Source: Candidatus Magnetocorallium paracelense
Lineage (GTDB): Bacteria > Nitrospirota > Thermodesulfovibrionia > Thermodesulfovibrionales > Magnetobacteriaceae
NCBI GenBank assembly: GCA_029001845.1
Contig: JAREWP010000030.1
Location: 1 to 64,000 of the forward strand
Reading direction: 5' to 3'
DNA length: 64,000 nt
Positions 42,386-51,230 of this stretch are shown here, piece by piece. The notes below the pieces were generated by a model. It did no database searches and was not told the origin of the DNA. It saw nothing but the letters and a program-made list of their open reading frames with translations. The position numbers were made by a program, and so were the translations under genes. Position 1 is the stretch's first letter; every line of letters starts with the position of its first letter.

Positions 42386-43880
42386 TTGCTTGTACCTGTC
42401 CTGGTGTTCGTAATGTTTTTGCCTGCCCTGAATGCTGATTTTGTAAATTGGGACGATCCCTTTTATGTCTATAACAACGAAGATATTCGTCACAAGGGCA
42501 TGCCCCTTTTTAAAAGAGCCTTTGCATTGTATGGCACCTGCACTCCTCTGGCATGGCTATCTCACTCTCTTGATTATCATATATGGAATCTCGACCCCTT
42601 TGGCCACCATCTGACATCCATTGTTTTCCATAATTTTAATGTGCTTTATTGATGATTCTCTTTTCTCTTTTAATTTCCATCGGAAAAAGGGAGAAGAATC
42701 CGGACGATTTTCTTGTTTTAAAACTATCGCTCTTACATTGAGCGGACTCTGTTTCGGTCTTTCGCCTTTGAGAGTAGAGTCCGTAGTCTGGATATCGGAA
42801 AGACGAGATCAGTTATACCTCTTTTTCGGTCTTCTGTAGTTACTTTCATACCTCCTGTTTCAAAAACAAAGAAAAAGCGGTTATAAAGGCGTCGGAACAT
42901 ACTTCCTGAGTCTGTTTTTCTTTCTGGCGGGCTTACTCTCCAAACCTATGCTGATTACACTTCCCTTTGTGCTCTTTATACTTAACTTCTATCCATTGAT
43001 GAGACCGCGAAGTGAAATAAAATTACCTTTTCTGTTTCTTTCACTCCTTTTCTCACTTATTAACATCTACTCCCAAAACGCTGCACATGCTCTTTACAGC
43101 AGTGAGCACATGCCGCTTGACGTAAAATTTTGCTTCTCAGTCAGAGCCTATATCTTTTATATTACAAAAACGCTTTTTCCCTTCAACCTGGCGCCTCTGT
43201 ATATTGTTAGAGAAGAAATCATAGAGATACTCTCTTTCAGATATTTGGGATCTTTGGCGATGTTTCTGGCGATTACAATAGGGTGTTTCATTTTTCAGAG
43301 AAAAACCAGGCTTTTTTCGGCTCTCTGGTTGTTTTACATTCTAACCCTTCTTCCTGTGAACAGCATTTTTCAGATAGGGAACCATTTTGCCGCGGACAGA
43401 TATACTTATCTTCCCGGAATAGCTCCTGTCTTTTTGCTCGGCCTGGCCGGTGCTCAACTTTATGTAACCGGCTTCAATACAGGTGCTAAAAGAATTTTAG
43501 CAAAACGTGCAATTCTTCTGGTCCCCTTTGTCTTTATTGTTATTTTAAATGCTTCCCTCCTGCCTCGACAGATAGATGTGTGGAAAAATTCGATCAATTT
43601 ATGGAACAGGGAGATAGAATTATATCCTGACATAATCGCTCTTCCTTACAAAAACAGAGGTGTTGCTTATCTGGACGCAGGTAAATATGACAAGGCGGCA
43701 AGAGATTTTACAAAGGCGTTAGGCATGAGAGATCATGATCCTGCTCTCTATCTGAACAGAGCGATTGCATATATAAAATCCGGCAGCCGGGACAGAGCGC
43801 TGGAAGATATAAAATCGGCCGCCACGTTGGGAAGTAAAGATGCGGTTCGGTATTTAAAGGAGAACAATATTTCGTGGTAA
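42386..43880 (+). pseudogene. TMTC-like membrane protein with TPR tail, frameshift and stop
   Basis: The first frame reads FVNWDDPFYVYNNEDIRHKG and LAWLSHSLDYHIWNLDPFGH, the luminal loop typical of TMTC-like O-mannosyltransferase-related proteins, and ends at 42652. The match continues in another frame (GLCFGLSPLRVESVVWISER), meets a TAG at 42837-42839, and goes on through several membrane segments. The tail has two TPR repeats (LPYKNRGVAYLDAGKYDKAA; LYLNRAIAYIKSGSRDRALE). One frameshift near 42640 plus one stop mean it is not translated whole. The first membrane segment is short, and repeat copy B lies just upstream. Confidence 0.7.
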
Positions 43881-44179
43881 AAGAAATTTGTAAAAAACAT
43901 GTTAAGGTAATGTTATTTGTTACAAATCAATTGTAATTAAGAATTTATTTATGTTATCTTCATGTAAGTCCCGCTTCTCTATGAGCAGGTTTATTTGTAA
44001 GCTCTCTATCAACTGAGGTAAGCGAGCCCCTTTCACTCTCTTTTTTTATTAGGAGATTGAGGGAAGTTTTTTATTACCTCTACTTATTGAGAATTTACGT
44101 TTCTTGGCCGCCTACAGTTTTGTACAAATTTTCAGGCTTCAATTTGTTTAAAAAGCATAAAAATTATTTGGAGGGTTCA
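43881..44179. other. intergenic region upstream of the small lipoprotein gene
   Basis: About 300 AT-rich bases. Nothing with coding resemblance, although a plus frame is open from 44057 into the lipoprotein gene. Confidence 0.35.
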
Positions 44180-44320
44180 ATGAAGAAATTATTACTTTTA
44201 GCGGCTCTGCTGCTGGTCACCGGATGCGCCACAACAGGTACGAGTTCCGATTGGCAAGGCTATGAAACTCACGACGATGCATGTCGCAGCGTTTCCGTTT
44301 CACCATGCAAAGGTAAGTAA
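44180..44320 (+). CDS. small lipoprotein
   Basis: Starting behind GGAGGG, the 46-residue protein MKKLLLLAALLLVTGCATTG has a textbook lipoprotein signal with the lipobox VTGC. Only about 30 residues remain after the lipid-bearing Cys, with two further Cys (DACRS and SPCKG) that could form a disulfide. The frame can be extended to 44057, but the signal peptide fixes the start. A strong terminator follows, so this is a single-gene transcript. Function unknown. Confidence 0.65.
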   Translation: MKKLLLLAALLLVTGCATTGTSSDWQGYETHDDACRSVSVSPCKGK

Positions 44321-44356
44321 GGCGAATAACCCCGTTTATTACTTGAAAGAATTACC

Positions 44357-44394
44357 AAAAAGCCTGATAAACGAATGTTTATCAGGCTTTTTTT
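44357..44394 (+). terminator. Rho-independent terminator
   Basis: AAAAAGCCTGATAAAC pairs perfectly with GTTTATCAGGCTTTTT around a GAAT loop, with further T residues. It ends the lipoprotein gene; the symmetric A and T flanks also allow it to stop the convergent multicopper oxidase transcript. Confidence 0.9.
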
Positions 44395-44433
44395 ATGTAG
44401 AAACGAACATAACGAGACAATGGTTCGAACCTG

Positions 44434-45948
44434 TTAATCGATATATCTGATAAATGTCAGCATTCCGCCGGGATAGGCGCCTTCGTTTGCTACATGATTG
44501 AGTCTGTGGCAGTGAAAGGGCCAAATTCCGGGGTTGTTTGCATATAAGATAATATCCACTCTCTGGGCCGGGCCTATTTCCACTGTGTCAAGAAGCTGCG
44601 GTTCGTTGACATATGAACCATCTCTGGCGACTACCTTGAATTTATGGGAATGGGTATGCATGAAGTGAGACATATAACCTACATTTACAAACCTGATTCT
44701 CACTTTTTCGCCTTCTTTAACATCTATAGGCTGTGTCATTGGAAAAGAACGACCGTTTATGGTAAAACCATCGTATACATCGTTTCGGGGCCAGTGAGTT
44801 CTGGGATAGTAATCTCTTTTGGCAGGCAGTTCCATTGGATGGGCATGACCTCCGGGTGTCGAAGATTCATGAACCTTCATCAATTTGCTCTTTTCATGGT
44901 CCGTCAAATCGGTAGGATCTCCATGCCTGTGAATATGGGCTGTCGGCCATTCGTCAAGTACCATAATATACTCTCTGTCATATTCCAGAATCTCTTCTTT
45001 CGGTTCGACAATAAAAACGCCGTATAATCCCATATCCACATGATGAGAGCTGTCAACATGACAATGATACCAGTGAGTCCCTATATTCCCGGCTGTAAAT
45101 TCAAAGGTGTAGGACTCTCCTTTTTCAACCGGTTTCTGCCCGATATATGGAACGCCGTCTGCTATCACAGGCTTTTCAATACCGTGAATATGCATTGTAT
45201 GTGAATCGTCAGCTTCGTTTTTTAGAGTAATTCTTACTTTGTCTCCCTCTTTAACTCTGAATGTGGGGCCGGGAATAACTCCGTCAAACCCCCATCCCAT
45301 CATGGGTTGGTCAGGAAAAATTTCAAATCCAAGGTTTTTAACGGTAAGAGTATATGCTTTAATCTCCTCTCCATTTTCCGTAATAATTTCAGGCACTGCC
45401 TCTTTTAAAGGATTTTTCATCCCCAAAACGGCATTATATCCCGCCGGCGTCTTTTCTCTAATATAATCGTACTCTTCATTGGTTCTAACATAGGGAAAAT
45501 CGAAGACTACCTTATCTTCTACACCGTCTTTTTTGATATTGATTCTTATTTCCCAATGACCACCCATCACCAGTACTACGTTTTCCACTCTGTAAAGGCC
45601 GTCCCCCTTTTCAGTTAAGACCGGAGGATCGAATACGCCGTGTCCCATCTCGGGCATCCACGGTGTAAATTCTATTTCAGCCTGTTTTACATCTGTGTCA
45701 TTGGCGTCATGAACGATGAGATCGATATTGTTTACGCCTACGAGCAGTCTTTTCCCCGAAATGGCCATTTCAACACTGTATAAGCCTTTTTCGGTTACCA
45801 GCAATTGACTGTCAGCCAGATGCTTTGTAAACTTATCATGTTTATGCTTCGGCTCTTGTGTGCTCTGTGTTTTCGTTGTGGCGCATCCGGCAAGAAACAC
45901 GACAGCGGCAAAAAACATAATGGTAAATATTTGTATTAGCTTTTTCAT
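44434..45948 (-). CDS. lipoprotein multicopper oxidase with N-terminal FixH/YtkA-like domain
   Basis: A lipoprotein signal (FFAAVVFLAGCATTK) precedes a ~110-residue beta domain of the FixH/YtkA-like type (LRVE pattern; FTPWMPEMGHGVFDPPVL). Two cupredoxin domains follow, with the four copper motifs in order: HTMHIHG, GTHWYHCHVDSSHH, MSHFMHTHSHKF and WPFHCHRLNH. The HCH pairs bind the trinuclear cluster and the last motif the type 1 copper. The protein should oxidise a substrate, possibly Cu(I), in the periplasm. It lies upstream of a terminator and next to a Met/His-rich exported protein. Confidence 0.9.
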   Translation of the reverse strand: MKKLIQIFTIMFFAAVVFLAGCATTKTQSTQEPKHKHDKFTKHLADSQLLVTEKGLYSVEMAISGKRLLVGVNNIDLIVHDANDTDVKQAEIEFTPWMPEMGHGVFDPPVLTEKGDGLYRVENVVLVMGGHWEIRINIKKDGVEDKVVFDFPYVRTNEEYDYIREKTPAGYNAVLGMKNPLKEAVPEIITENGEEIKAYTLTVKNLGFEIFPDQPMMGWGFDGVIPGPTFRVKEGDKVRITLKNEADDSHTMHIHGIEKPVIADGVPYIGQKPVEKGESYTFEFTAGNIGTHWYHCHVDSSHHVDMGLYGVFIVEPKEEILEYDREYIMVLDEWPTAHIHRHGDPTDLTDHEKSKLMKVHESSTPGGHAHPMELPAKRDYYPRTHWPRNDVYDGFTINGRSFPMTQPIDVKEGEKVRIRFVNVGYMSHFMHTHSHKFKVVARDGSYVNEPQLLDTVEIGPAQRVDIILYANNPGIWPFHCHRLNHVANEGAYPGGMLTFIRYID

Positions 45949-46139
45949 ATCTGCTTACCTTTATTCGGAATTAAATTAGGCTGCTTTATGCAGCTTTTCT
46001 ATGAGGATTGTTGTTAGAAGCGTGTATCGATGGTACAGCAAAACAGAACGTCTTTTCGTATCATCGGGGTGAATACAGTCGCAGCGGTTTTAAAAAGGCA
46101 GGGAAGAAATCTGCATCTTCCCCGCCGGTACGATATTAA

Positions 46140-46910
46140 TTACTTTGAGTGTTTCGGCATCATCGAAAGTGTATTCATAACCTTCATCATGGCCTCTCCG
46201 AGCTTGTGGGTATAGGCCATATGTTTGTCGTCGGAAGGCGATTTGCCGTCGCTGTGCATTTTCATCATCGCATCGCCGGACATGACGTCATTAAAAAGAG
46301 ATTTAGCGTGTTTTATCATCATTTTACCGTGTTGTACCGTAGCTTTGTCTATACCTTTGGCCATTCCCATCTTACCTGTCATAACCATGTTCGAACCTTC
46401 CAAAGCCATTTTGAGTGCATGAATTAACATCATATGCTGGTGGTGCATTACCATGCCGTGTCCCTCATGAGATTCTTTGTCACTGCCCATTTCCGCTAAG
46501 AGATCCATAACCTTTAACTGCGCTTCACCTAGCTTATGCGTGTACTTCATCATCGGGTCTTTGTCCGGGGCCGCTCCGTCACTGTGCATTTTCATCATTG
46601 CATCGCCGGACATCATGTCGTTCCACATAGTGCGTCCGTGCTTAACCATCATTTTACCATGTTCTATCGAAACCGCATCCACTCCTTCAGCCATGCCCAT
46701 CGATCCGAGCATTACAAGGTTAGTGCCTTCAAGATTCATGCTCAGTGCATGATTTAACATCATGTGCTGGTGATGCATCATCATACCGTGTCCGCCGCCC
46801 TTATGTTCCATCTTTTTCGTTTTCGTCGGCATATCGAACCCATAGCCCTGGACACTAAAAACCATTGATAAAGTAACAGCAAAAACAATAACCGAAAGTC
46901 TTTTCAACAT
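46140..46910 (-). CDS. exported Met/His-rich protein, two internal repeats (probable copper binder)
   Basis: A signal peptide (VIVFAVTLSMVFSVQG) is followed by two ~105-residue repeats. Each starts with a Met/His cluster (GMMMHHQHMMLNHALSMNLE; GMVMHHQHMMLIHALKMALE) and continues through HGKMMVKHGRTMWNDMMSGD to KYTHKLGEAQLKVMDLLAEM. Methionine and histidine dominate, as in periplasmic Cu(I)/Ag(I)-binding proteins. It lies on the same strand upstream of the multicopper oxidase (190 bases apart). Copper storage or delivery to the oxidase is inferred from composition and position. Confidence 0.75.
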   Translation of the reverse strand: MLKRLSVIVFAVTLSMVFSVQGYGFDMPTKTKKMEHKGGGHGMMMHHQHMMLNHALSMNLEGTNLVMLGSMGMAEGVDAVSIEHGKMMVKHGRTMWNDMMSGDAMMKMHSDGAAPDKDPMMKYTHKLGEAQLKVMDLLAEMGSDKESHEGHGMVMHHQHMMLIHALKMALEGSNMVMTGKMGMAKGIDKATVQHGKMMIKHAKSLFNDVMSGDAMMKMHSDGKSPSDDKHMAYTHKLGEAMMKVMNTLSMMPKHSK

Positions 46911-47148
46911 ACTAGATACCTCCTAAAATCTTTAAATTGTTTTAATGGATTGAAAAATCCGAAAATTACAAGAGTAAAATAGTCCTCTTTACCCGTAAAT
47001 AGAAGATAACACATCCAAATAAAAAAAGACAATAATTTTGTCTATAAAAAAATGGAGAGTATGTATTTAAGATGAAAAAGAGTTGTAAATTACGGGTAAA
47101 TTATTTTGGTTTGAAAAGTTTTGGGGAGATTATGAAGAGTCACTCCTC

Positions 47149-47181
47149 GATACAGCCGCACCCCCTAAGTGCGGCTGTATC
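47149..47181. other. perfect 13-bp hairpin without T-run
   Basis: GATACAGCCGCAC (47149-47161) is exactly complementary to GTGCGGCTGTATC (47169-47181) around a 7-base loop. No T-run follows on either strand. It lies in the spacer between the Met/His-rich gene and flaG. Confidence 0.6.
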
Positions 47182-47277
47182 TGTAAACCCCTAAAATTAC
47201 CCTGTTACGCATAAAAGGCGTATTTTAAAAGAAGAGTGTTAAAAACTGTCGTTTTTAACGTTACCTTTTGTTGATGT

Positions 47278-47673
47278 CTAAGCAGTAGTATGAAATAGAT
47301 TGCTCGTTTGTTGTTTAAGTGCTTCAGCTATCTTCAGAGTCTCCTCAGGCGGTATCTGCGTCATCAGGTTGCCATCCGAGTCATAAACCTTAAATATCAT
47401 ATTTTTGTTTTCGTCGATATCAAGTGACACACGACTGGGTTTCCCGTTGAGCGTGCCCTGTAAGGTCTCTTCAACTTTGTTAACCAGTAATTCGTTACCG
47501 ATCTCATTTTTTTGTTTAGAGACATTGGCATGCCCGTCGCTGCTTACCTCAGGATTTCTGATTAGCCGGTCCTTCGAGGCGGTCTGATTTTCCTCAGGCC
47601 TTCTATCTCCTGCTGTCTTAGACATAGCTTGAGTCCGATAGTTTATGTCTGTAACATTGTCGATATTCATCAT
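47278..47673 (-). CDS. flaG: FlaG-family flagellar protein
   Basis: The C-terminal ~70 residues match FlaG: VSLDIDENKNMIFKVYDSDG followed by LMTQIPPEETLKIAEALKQQ. The IPPEE-LK-AE pattern is the family signature. The N-terminal ~55 residues are polar and variable, as in other FlaG proteins. FlaG affects flagellar filament length or assembly near flagellin and FliD genes; none of these is in this window. It follows a 95-residue companion on the same strand, 50 bases apart, probably in one operon. Confidence 0.8.
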   Translation of the reverse strand: MMNIDNVTDINYRTQAMSKTAGDRRPEENQTASKDRLIRNPEVSSDGHANVSKQKNEIGNELLVNKVEETLQGTLNGKPSRVSLDIDENKNMIFKVYDSDGNLMTQIPPEETLKIAEALKQQTSNLFHTTA

Positions 47674-47723
47674 AGATTGCCCTCAGAAAGCCTTTTTTTA
47701 ACCTTACAGTTATTTAAAAAATT

Positions 47724-48011
47724 CTAAACAGTCAGGTTAATTGAGTTATTGAAAGCTGCTTCCTGTTGCGCCTGCCCGCCTGAATTCACTAAATCCTGTT
47801 TCATATCCGTTTCTGCTGTCTGATTTACCGGATTTACCGCAAAGCTTTTTCCCTGTTGAGATATGCTCAGAACGACATCGCCGCCATTTTGGCCGGCAGA
47901 TGCGGCAGCCTGTGCTCCCTCTTGTTCCCCCGGGTCTTTTGACCCTTTTGCAGTGCTAAAGTCGGCATTCACCGGCCTTTGCTGCAGGTTATTTTCGATC
48001 CCTGATACCAT
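47724..48011 (-). CDS. small polar protein upstream of flaG
   Basis: A 95-residue protein starting MVSGIENNLQQRPVNADFST, rich in Gln, Ala, Gly and Ser, with GGDVVLSISQQGKSFAVNPV in the centre and NNSINLTV at the end. It has no signal peptide, Cys or membrane segment. AAGGAGGTAAGT precedes the ATG. Its position before flaG suggests a flagellar role, but no family is recognised. A low-complexity disordered protein is the best description. Confidence 0.55.
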   Translation of the reverse strand: MVSGIENNLQQRPVNADFSTAKGSKDPGEQEGAQAAASAGQNGGDVVLSISQQGKSFAVNPVNQTAETDMKQDLVNSGGQAQQEAAFNNSINLTV

Positions 48012-48294
48012 AACTTACCTCCTTTAATAAAAATAAAACGGTGAGACGTGACACTATACTTATCGGTAGTTTTTTTTCAGACTTTAAAAAAAAGTTAAAG
48101 ATTTAAAAATTTTTTTCCGATAGTACACTCAATTTGTCTTTTTCGAATTATTGGAGAGTTTTCAGGTGATGATGGTTAAAGATAAAACAGATGAGAAGAT
48201 GATATAGTATAAGGAACTGTTCACAGTAATTTGTGATCAGCGGTCAGTCAGAATCAGGTGAATTTAATAGCTGCAAATTTTAAGGAGGCAATTT

Positions 48295-48612
48295 ATGGTT
48301 GAGGTTTTGGATCTTAAAAAACTTATGAAATTCAATTCGGACAAAATTTCCAGGGAGATGCTTTCCGATAAACCGGAAATGAGAATCGCTTTGATGTGTC
48401 TGGAAGCGGGACAGGAAGTATCGCCTCATAAAGCGCCGATGCGTTTGATGATGTATTGCGTAGAGGGTAAAGGTGTATTTATTGTTGGCGACGAAGAGAT
48501 AGAAGCGGATGAAAAAACAGCCATACTCTGCGATCCTATGGTGCCTCACGGTTTTAAAGCGTCCAAAGGCGAAAAGCTGATAGTAATGGCTGTTGTTACA
48601 CCGGTCGATTAA
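48295..48612 (+). CDS. cupin-domain protein
   Basis: A 105-residue single-domain cupin. The two cupin motifs are AGQEVSPHKAPMRLMMYCVE and CDPMVPHGFKASKGEKLIVM, with GKGVFIVGDEEIEADE between them. The metal-binding His set is incomplete in the first motif, which has one His, so it may bind ligand without catalysis. AAGGAGGCAATTT precedes the ATG. It is 15 bases before mqnB and probably co-transcribed, although a role in menaquinone synthesis is not established. Confidence 0.75.
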   Translation: MVEVLDLKKLMKFNSDKISREMLSDKPEMRIALMCLEAGQEVSPHKAPMRLMMYCVEGKGVFIVGDEEIEADEKTAILCDPMVPHGFKASKGEKLIVMAVVTPVD

Positions 48613-48627
48613 GGAGATATCGAAACA

Positions 48628-49344
48628 GTGGTTATCGGCGTACTCTATTCTGTTTCAGCAGAGGGTGAGATTCTGGTTAATAAGCTGAAAAAAAAGGTGT
48701 CTGTCGCTGACAGGATTACTACCGGTGAATTATTCGGAAAACAAGTCGTTATTTTTGAGACCGGCATTGGCAAAGTCAATGCCGGTCACGGGACGACCCT
48801 GGCTATTGAAAGATATTCCCCTGATCTTATAATTAATTGCGGGGCGGGAGGCGCCTACCCTGGCTGCAGTATCGGTAAAGGGGATGTCGCCATTGCCGAT
48901 AAAGAGATTTACGGAGATGAAGGCGTGCTGTCAGATGACGGTTTCAGAGGGATGAGGGAGATTGGAATCCCCCTTTTCACAGATGGAGCAAAAGAGTATT
49001 TTAATGAGTTTCCCGTTGACTCCAAAGCCGCCGACAGAGCGGTCGAGATATTGTCACAAACAAATGATGCGCCTTTTCAATGCAAAAGAGGTAACTTTAT
49101 AACACTTTCTTCCTGCACCGGAGTAGATGAAAGAGCTTATCGTTACAAAGAGAGATTTGATGCGCTCTGCGAAAACATGGAAGGCGCAGCCGTTGCCCAT
49201 GTGTGCGCCATATATAAGACGCCTTTTTTGGAAGTAAGGGGCGTCAGTAATATTGTTGAAAAGAGAGACAAAAAGAAATGGGACATCGGGCTTGCCGTTA
49301 CTAACTGCCAAAAGGCGGTTACGGAAATTATCAGTGGACTGTAA
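48628..49344 (+). CDS. mqnB: futalosine hydrolase
   Basis: MqnB removes adenine or hypoxanthine from the futalosine intermediate in the alternative menaquinone pathway. The nucleoside phosphorylase fold is shown by IGVLYSVSAEGEILV, FETGIGKVNAGHGTTLAIER, NCGAGGAYPGCSIGKGDVA and the catalytic ENMEGAAVAHVCAI. At 238 residues it has the family length. The start is GTG at 48628, eight bases after AAGGAGAT. With the UbiE/MenG-type gene at 54358 it indicates menaquinone-based respiration by the futalosine route. Confidence 0.85.
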   Translation: MVIGVLYSVSAEGEILVNKLKKKVSVADRITTGELFGKQVVIFETGIGKVNAGHGTTLAIERYSPDLIINCGAGGAYPGCSIGKGDVAIADKEIYGDEGVLSDDGFRGMREIGIPLFTDGAKEYFNEFPVDSKAADRAVEILSQTNDAPFQCKRGNFITLSSCTGVDERAYRYKERFDALCENMEGAAVAHVCAIYKTPFLEVRGVSNIVEKRDKKKWDIGLAVTNCQKAVTEIISGL

Positions 49345-49371
49345 AAAAAATTTAAAACATTAATTTTTCAC

Positions 49372-49401
49372 TTGACAAAAGATCATTTTCGGTATTACAC
49401 T
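49372..49401 (+). promoter_or_regulatory. probable sigma-70 promoter of the Gld-type ABC operon
   Basis: A perfect -35 box TTGACA (49372-49377) is followed 18 bases later by TACACT (49396-49401), a 4-of-6 match to the -10 consensus. It lies about 125 bases before the ATPase start at 49527. Confidence 0.4.
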
Positions 49402-49526
49402 ATAAAGTTTTCAAACCATTCATTTTCTCATTTTGATGTATTTTAATATATATGATAAGTGAGGGTCAGGTATTACTATCACATAACATCCCCTAATAAA
49501 ATCTTACAGGGAGAAATCTTTTTAAA

Positions 49527-50477
49527 ATGCATACAGAAGTAAATGTTCAAAACCTTGGTAAACATTACGGCCCTATTAAGGCCGTGGACGGAATATCCTT
49601 TTCCGTACAAAAAGGAGAAGTGTTGGGTTTTTTAGGCCCCAACGGCGCCGGCAAAACCACTACCATGAAAATGCTTACATGCTTCCTCACTCCTTCATTT
49701 GGAACGGCGAACATTTGCGGTTTCGATATATTGGAGAAATCCATTGATGTTCGCCGGATCGTCGGGTATATTCCCGAAAGCGCTCCTTCATATGACGATA
49801 TGAATGTAAAATCATTTTTGGAATTTATAGCGGACATAAGGGGTTATGACGGAAGCGAAAGAAAAAAAAGAGTTACAAGGGTAGTGGAGATTACAAATCT
49901 TTCCTCAGTGCTTAGTCAGGACATCGAAACGCTCTCAAAGGGATACAGAAGACGGGTGAGTCTGGCCCAGGCGTTGATTCACGATCCCCCTGTACTTATT
50001 CTTGACGAACCGACAGACGGCCTCGATCCCAATCAAAAACACGAAGTCAGAACGCTTATTAAAGACATTGCACGCGATAAAGTTATCATTCTCTCCACTC
50101 ATATCCTTGAGGAGGTAGACGCGGTCTGTTCCAGGGCAATCATAATATCGTCAGGCAAGATTGTGGCGAACGAAAGTCCAACGGAATTAAGAAGGAGGTC
50201 ACGATACGCCGGTTCCGTGGAAATCGCCATACGCACGGAAGAGGCCAGAAGAGTTCACGATATTCTCCAAAGCATTCCTCAGGTGCAGGAAGTAGAGACC
50301 CTGTCAAACGACGCTCCTCTTTCTCACTATCTTGCGATTCCCGCCAAGGGCGCCAAAATAGACGAGGATATACTGAAACTGGCCAAAGAGAGGGACTGGA
50401 AAATCGAATCCTTTTCCATTGAAAAGGGAAGGCTCGACGAGGTGTTCAGGTCTATTACGGGAGGAGGTCTTTCATGA
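49527..50477 (+). CDS. ABC transporter ATP-binding protein (GldA-like)
   Basis: A 316-residue ABC-2 type ATPase: Walker A GPNGAGKTTTMKML, signature LSKGYRRRVSLAQAL, Walker B VLILDEPTDGLDPNQ and switch His STHILEEVDAV. The C-terminal ~80 residues are the extension seen in GldA/NatA-like exporters. It starts a four-gene operon with a permease, a GldG-like protein and a DUF4340 protein, overlapping the permease by four bases. In Bacteroidetes the Gld set supports gliding; in other bacteria its role is unclear. Export of an envelope component is a reasonable inference. Confidence 0.9.
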   Translation: MHTEVNVQNLGKHYGPIKAVDGISFSVQKGEVLGFLGPNGAGKTTTMKMLTCFLTPSFGTANICGFDILEKSIDVRRIVGYIPESAPSYDDMNVKSFLEFIADIRGYDGSERKKRVTRVVEITNLSSVLSQDIETLSKGYRRRVSLAQALIHDPPVLILDEPTDGLDPNQKHEVRTLIKDIARDKVIILSTHILEEVDAVCSRAIIISSGKIVANESPTELRRRSRYAGSVEIAIRTEEARRVHDILQSIPQVQEVETLSNDAPLSHYLAIPAKGAKIDEDILKLAKERDWKIESFSIEKGRLDEVFRSITGGGLS

Positions 50478-51211
50478 GAAATTTGTACATTATTTTTAAG
50501 CGTGAATTCGCTTCTTATCTTCATTCTCCCATTATTTATGTATTTCTGATATTTTTTTTGTTGCTTAACGGAGTCTTTACATTTAAGATAGCCGGTTTTT
50601 ATGAACGGGCTCAGGCTGACCTCAACCCCTTTTTCATGTGGCACCCCTGGTTATATCTCTTTTTAATCCCTGCCGTTTCCATGAGAATATGGTCCGAAGA
50701 GCGTAAATCAGGCACTATAGAGCTGTTGTTTACACTGCCTGTAGGCATGTTTGAGGCGATGGCCGGAAAATTTCTGGCTGCCTGGCTGTTTACTACAATT
50801 GCGCTTTGCCTGACCTTTCCCATGGTTATTACCGTTATGTATCTCGGAAATCCCGATCTCGGCGTAGTCATTGCCGGTTATATAGGCAGTATCCTTCTTT
50901 CAGGAAGTTACCTGGCAGTGGGCAGTTTCTTTTCTGCAACAACAAAAAATCAGGTTATCAGCTTTATTGTCACATTTTCCACCTGTCTGGTTATGGTGCT
51001 CATCGGTTTCGAACCATTTGTGAAATATTTCCAGGACATGCATTTCCCTGTCTGGCTTCTCGAACAGATTGCAGCCTTCAGTTTTTACACCCACTTTATG
51101 TCTATAACAAAGGGAATACTGGATTTTAGAGATATATTCTATTTCCTCTCTCTTATAACCCTCTCCCTTTACGGAGGGGCTCTTGTTTTGGAGAATCGCA
51201 AGGCTGTCTGA
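50474..51211 (+). CDS. ABC-2 type permease (GldF-like)
   Basis: A 245-residue integral membrane protein with six hydrophobic segments, including IIYVFLIFFLLLNGVFTF, FLAAWLFTTIALCLTFPMVI and ISFIVTFSTCLVMVLIGF. RIWSEERKSGTIELLFTLPV after the second helix is the coupling region typical of ABC-2 and GldF-like permeases. It overlaps the ATPase gene by four bases. It should form the channel of the exporter with the ATPase. Confidence 0.88.
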   Translation: MRNLYIIFKREFASYLHSPIIYVFLIFFLLLNGVFTFKIAGFYERAQADLNPFFMWHPWLYLFLIPAVSMRIWSEERKSGTIELLFTLPVGMFEAMAGKFLAAWLFTTIALCLTFPMVITVMYLGNPDLGVVIAGYIGSILLSGSYLAVGSFFSATTKNQVISFIVTFSTCLVMVLIGFEPFVKYFQDMHFPVWLLEQIAAFSFYTHFMSITKGILDFRDIFYFLSLITLSLYGGALVLENRKAV

Positions 51212-51230
51212 ACACTAAGGAGAAAAGATT

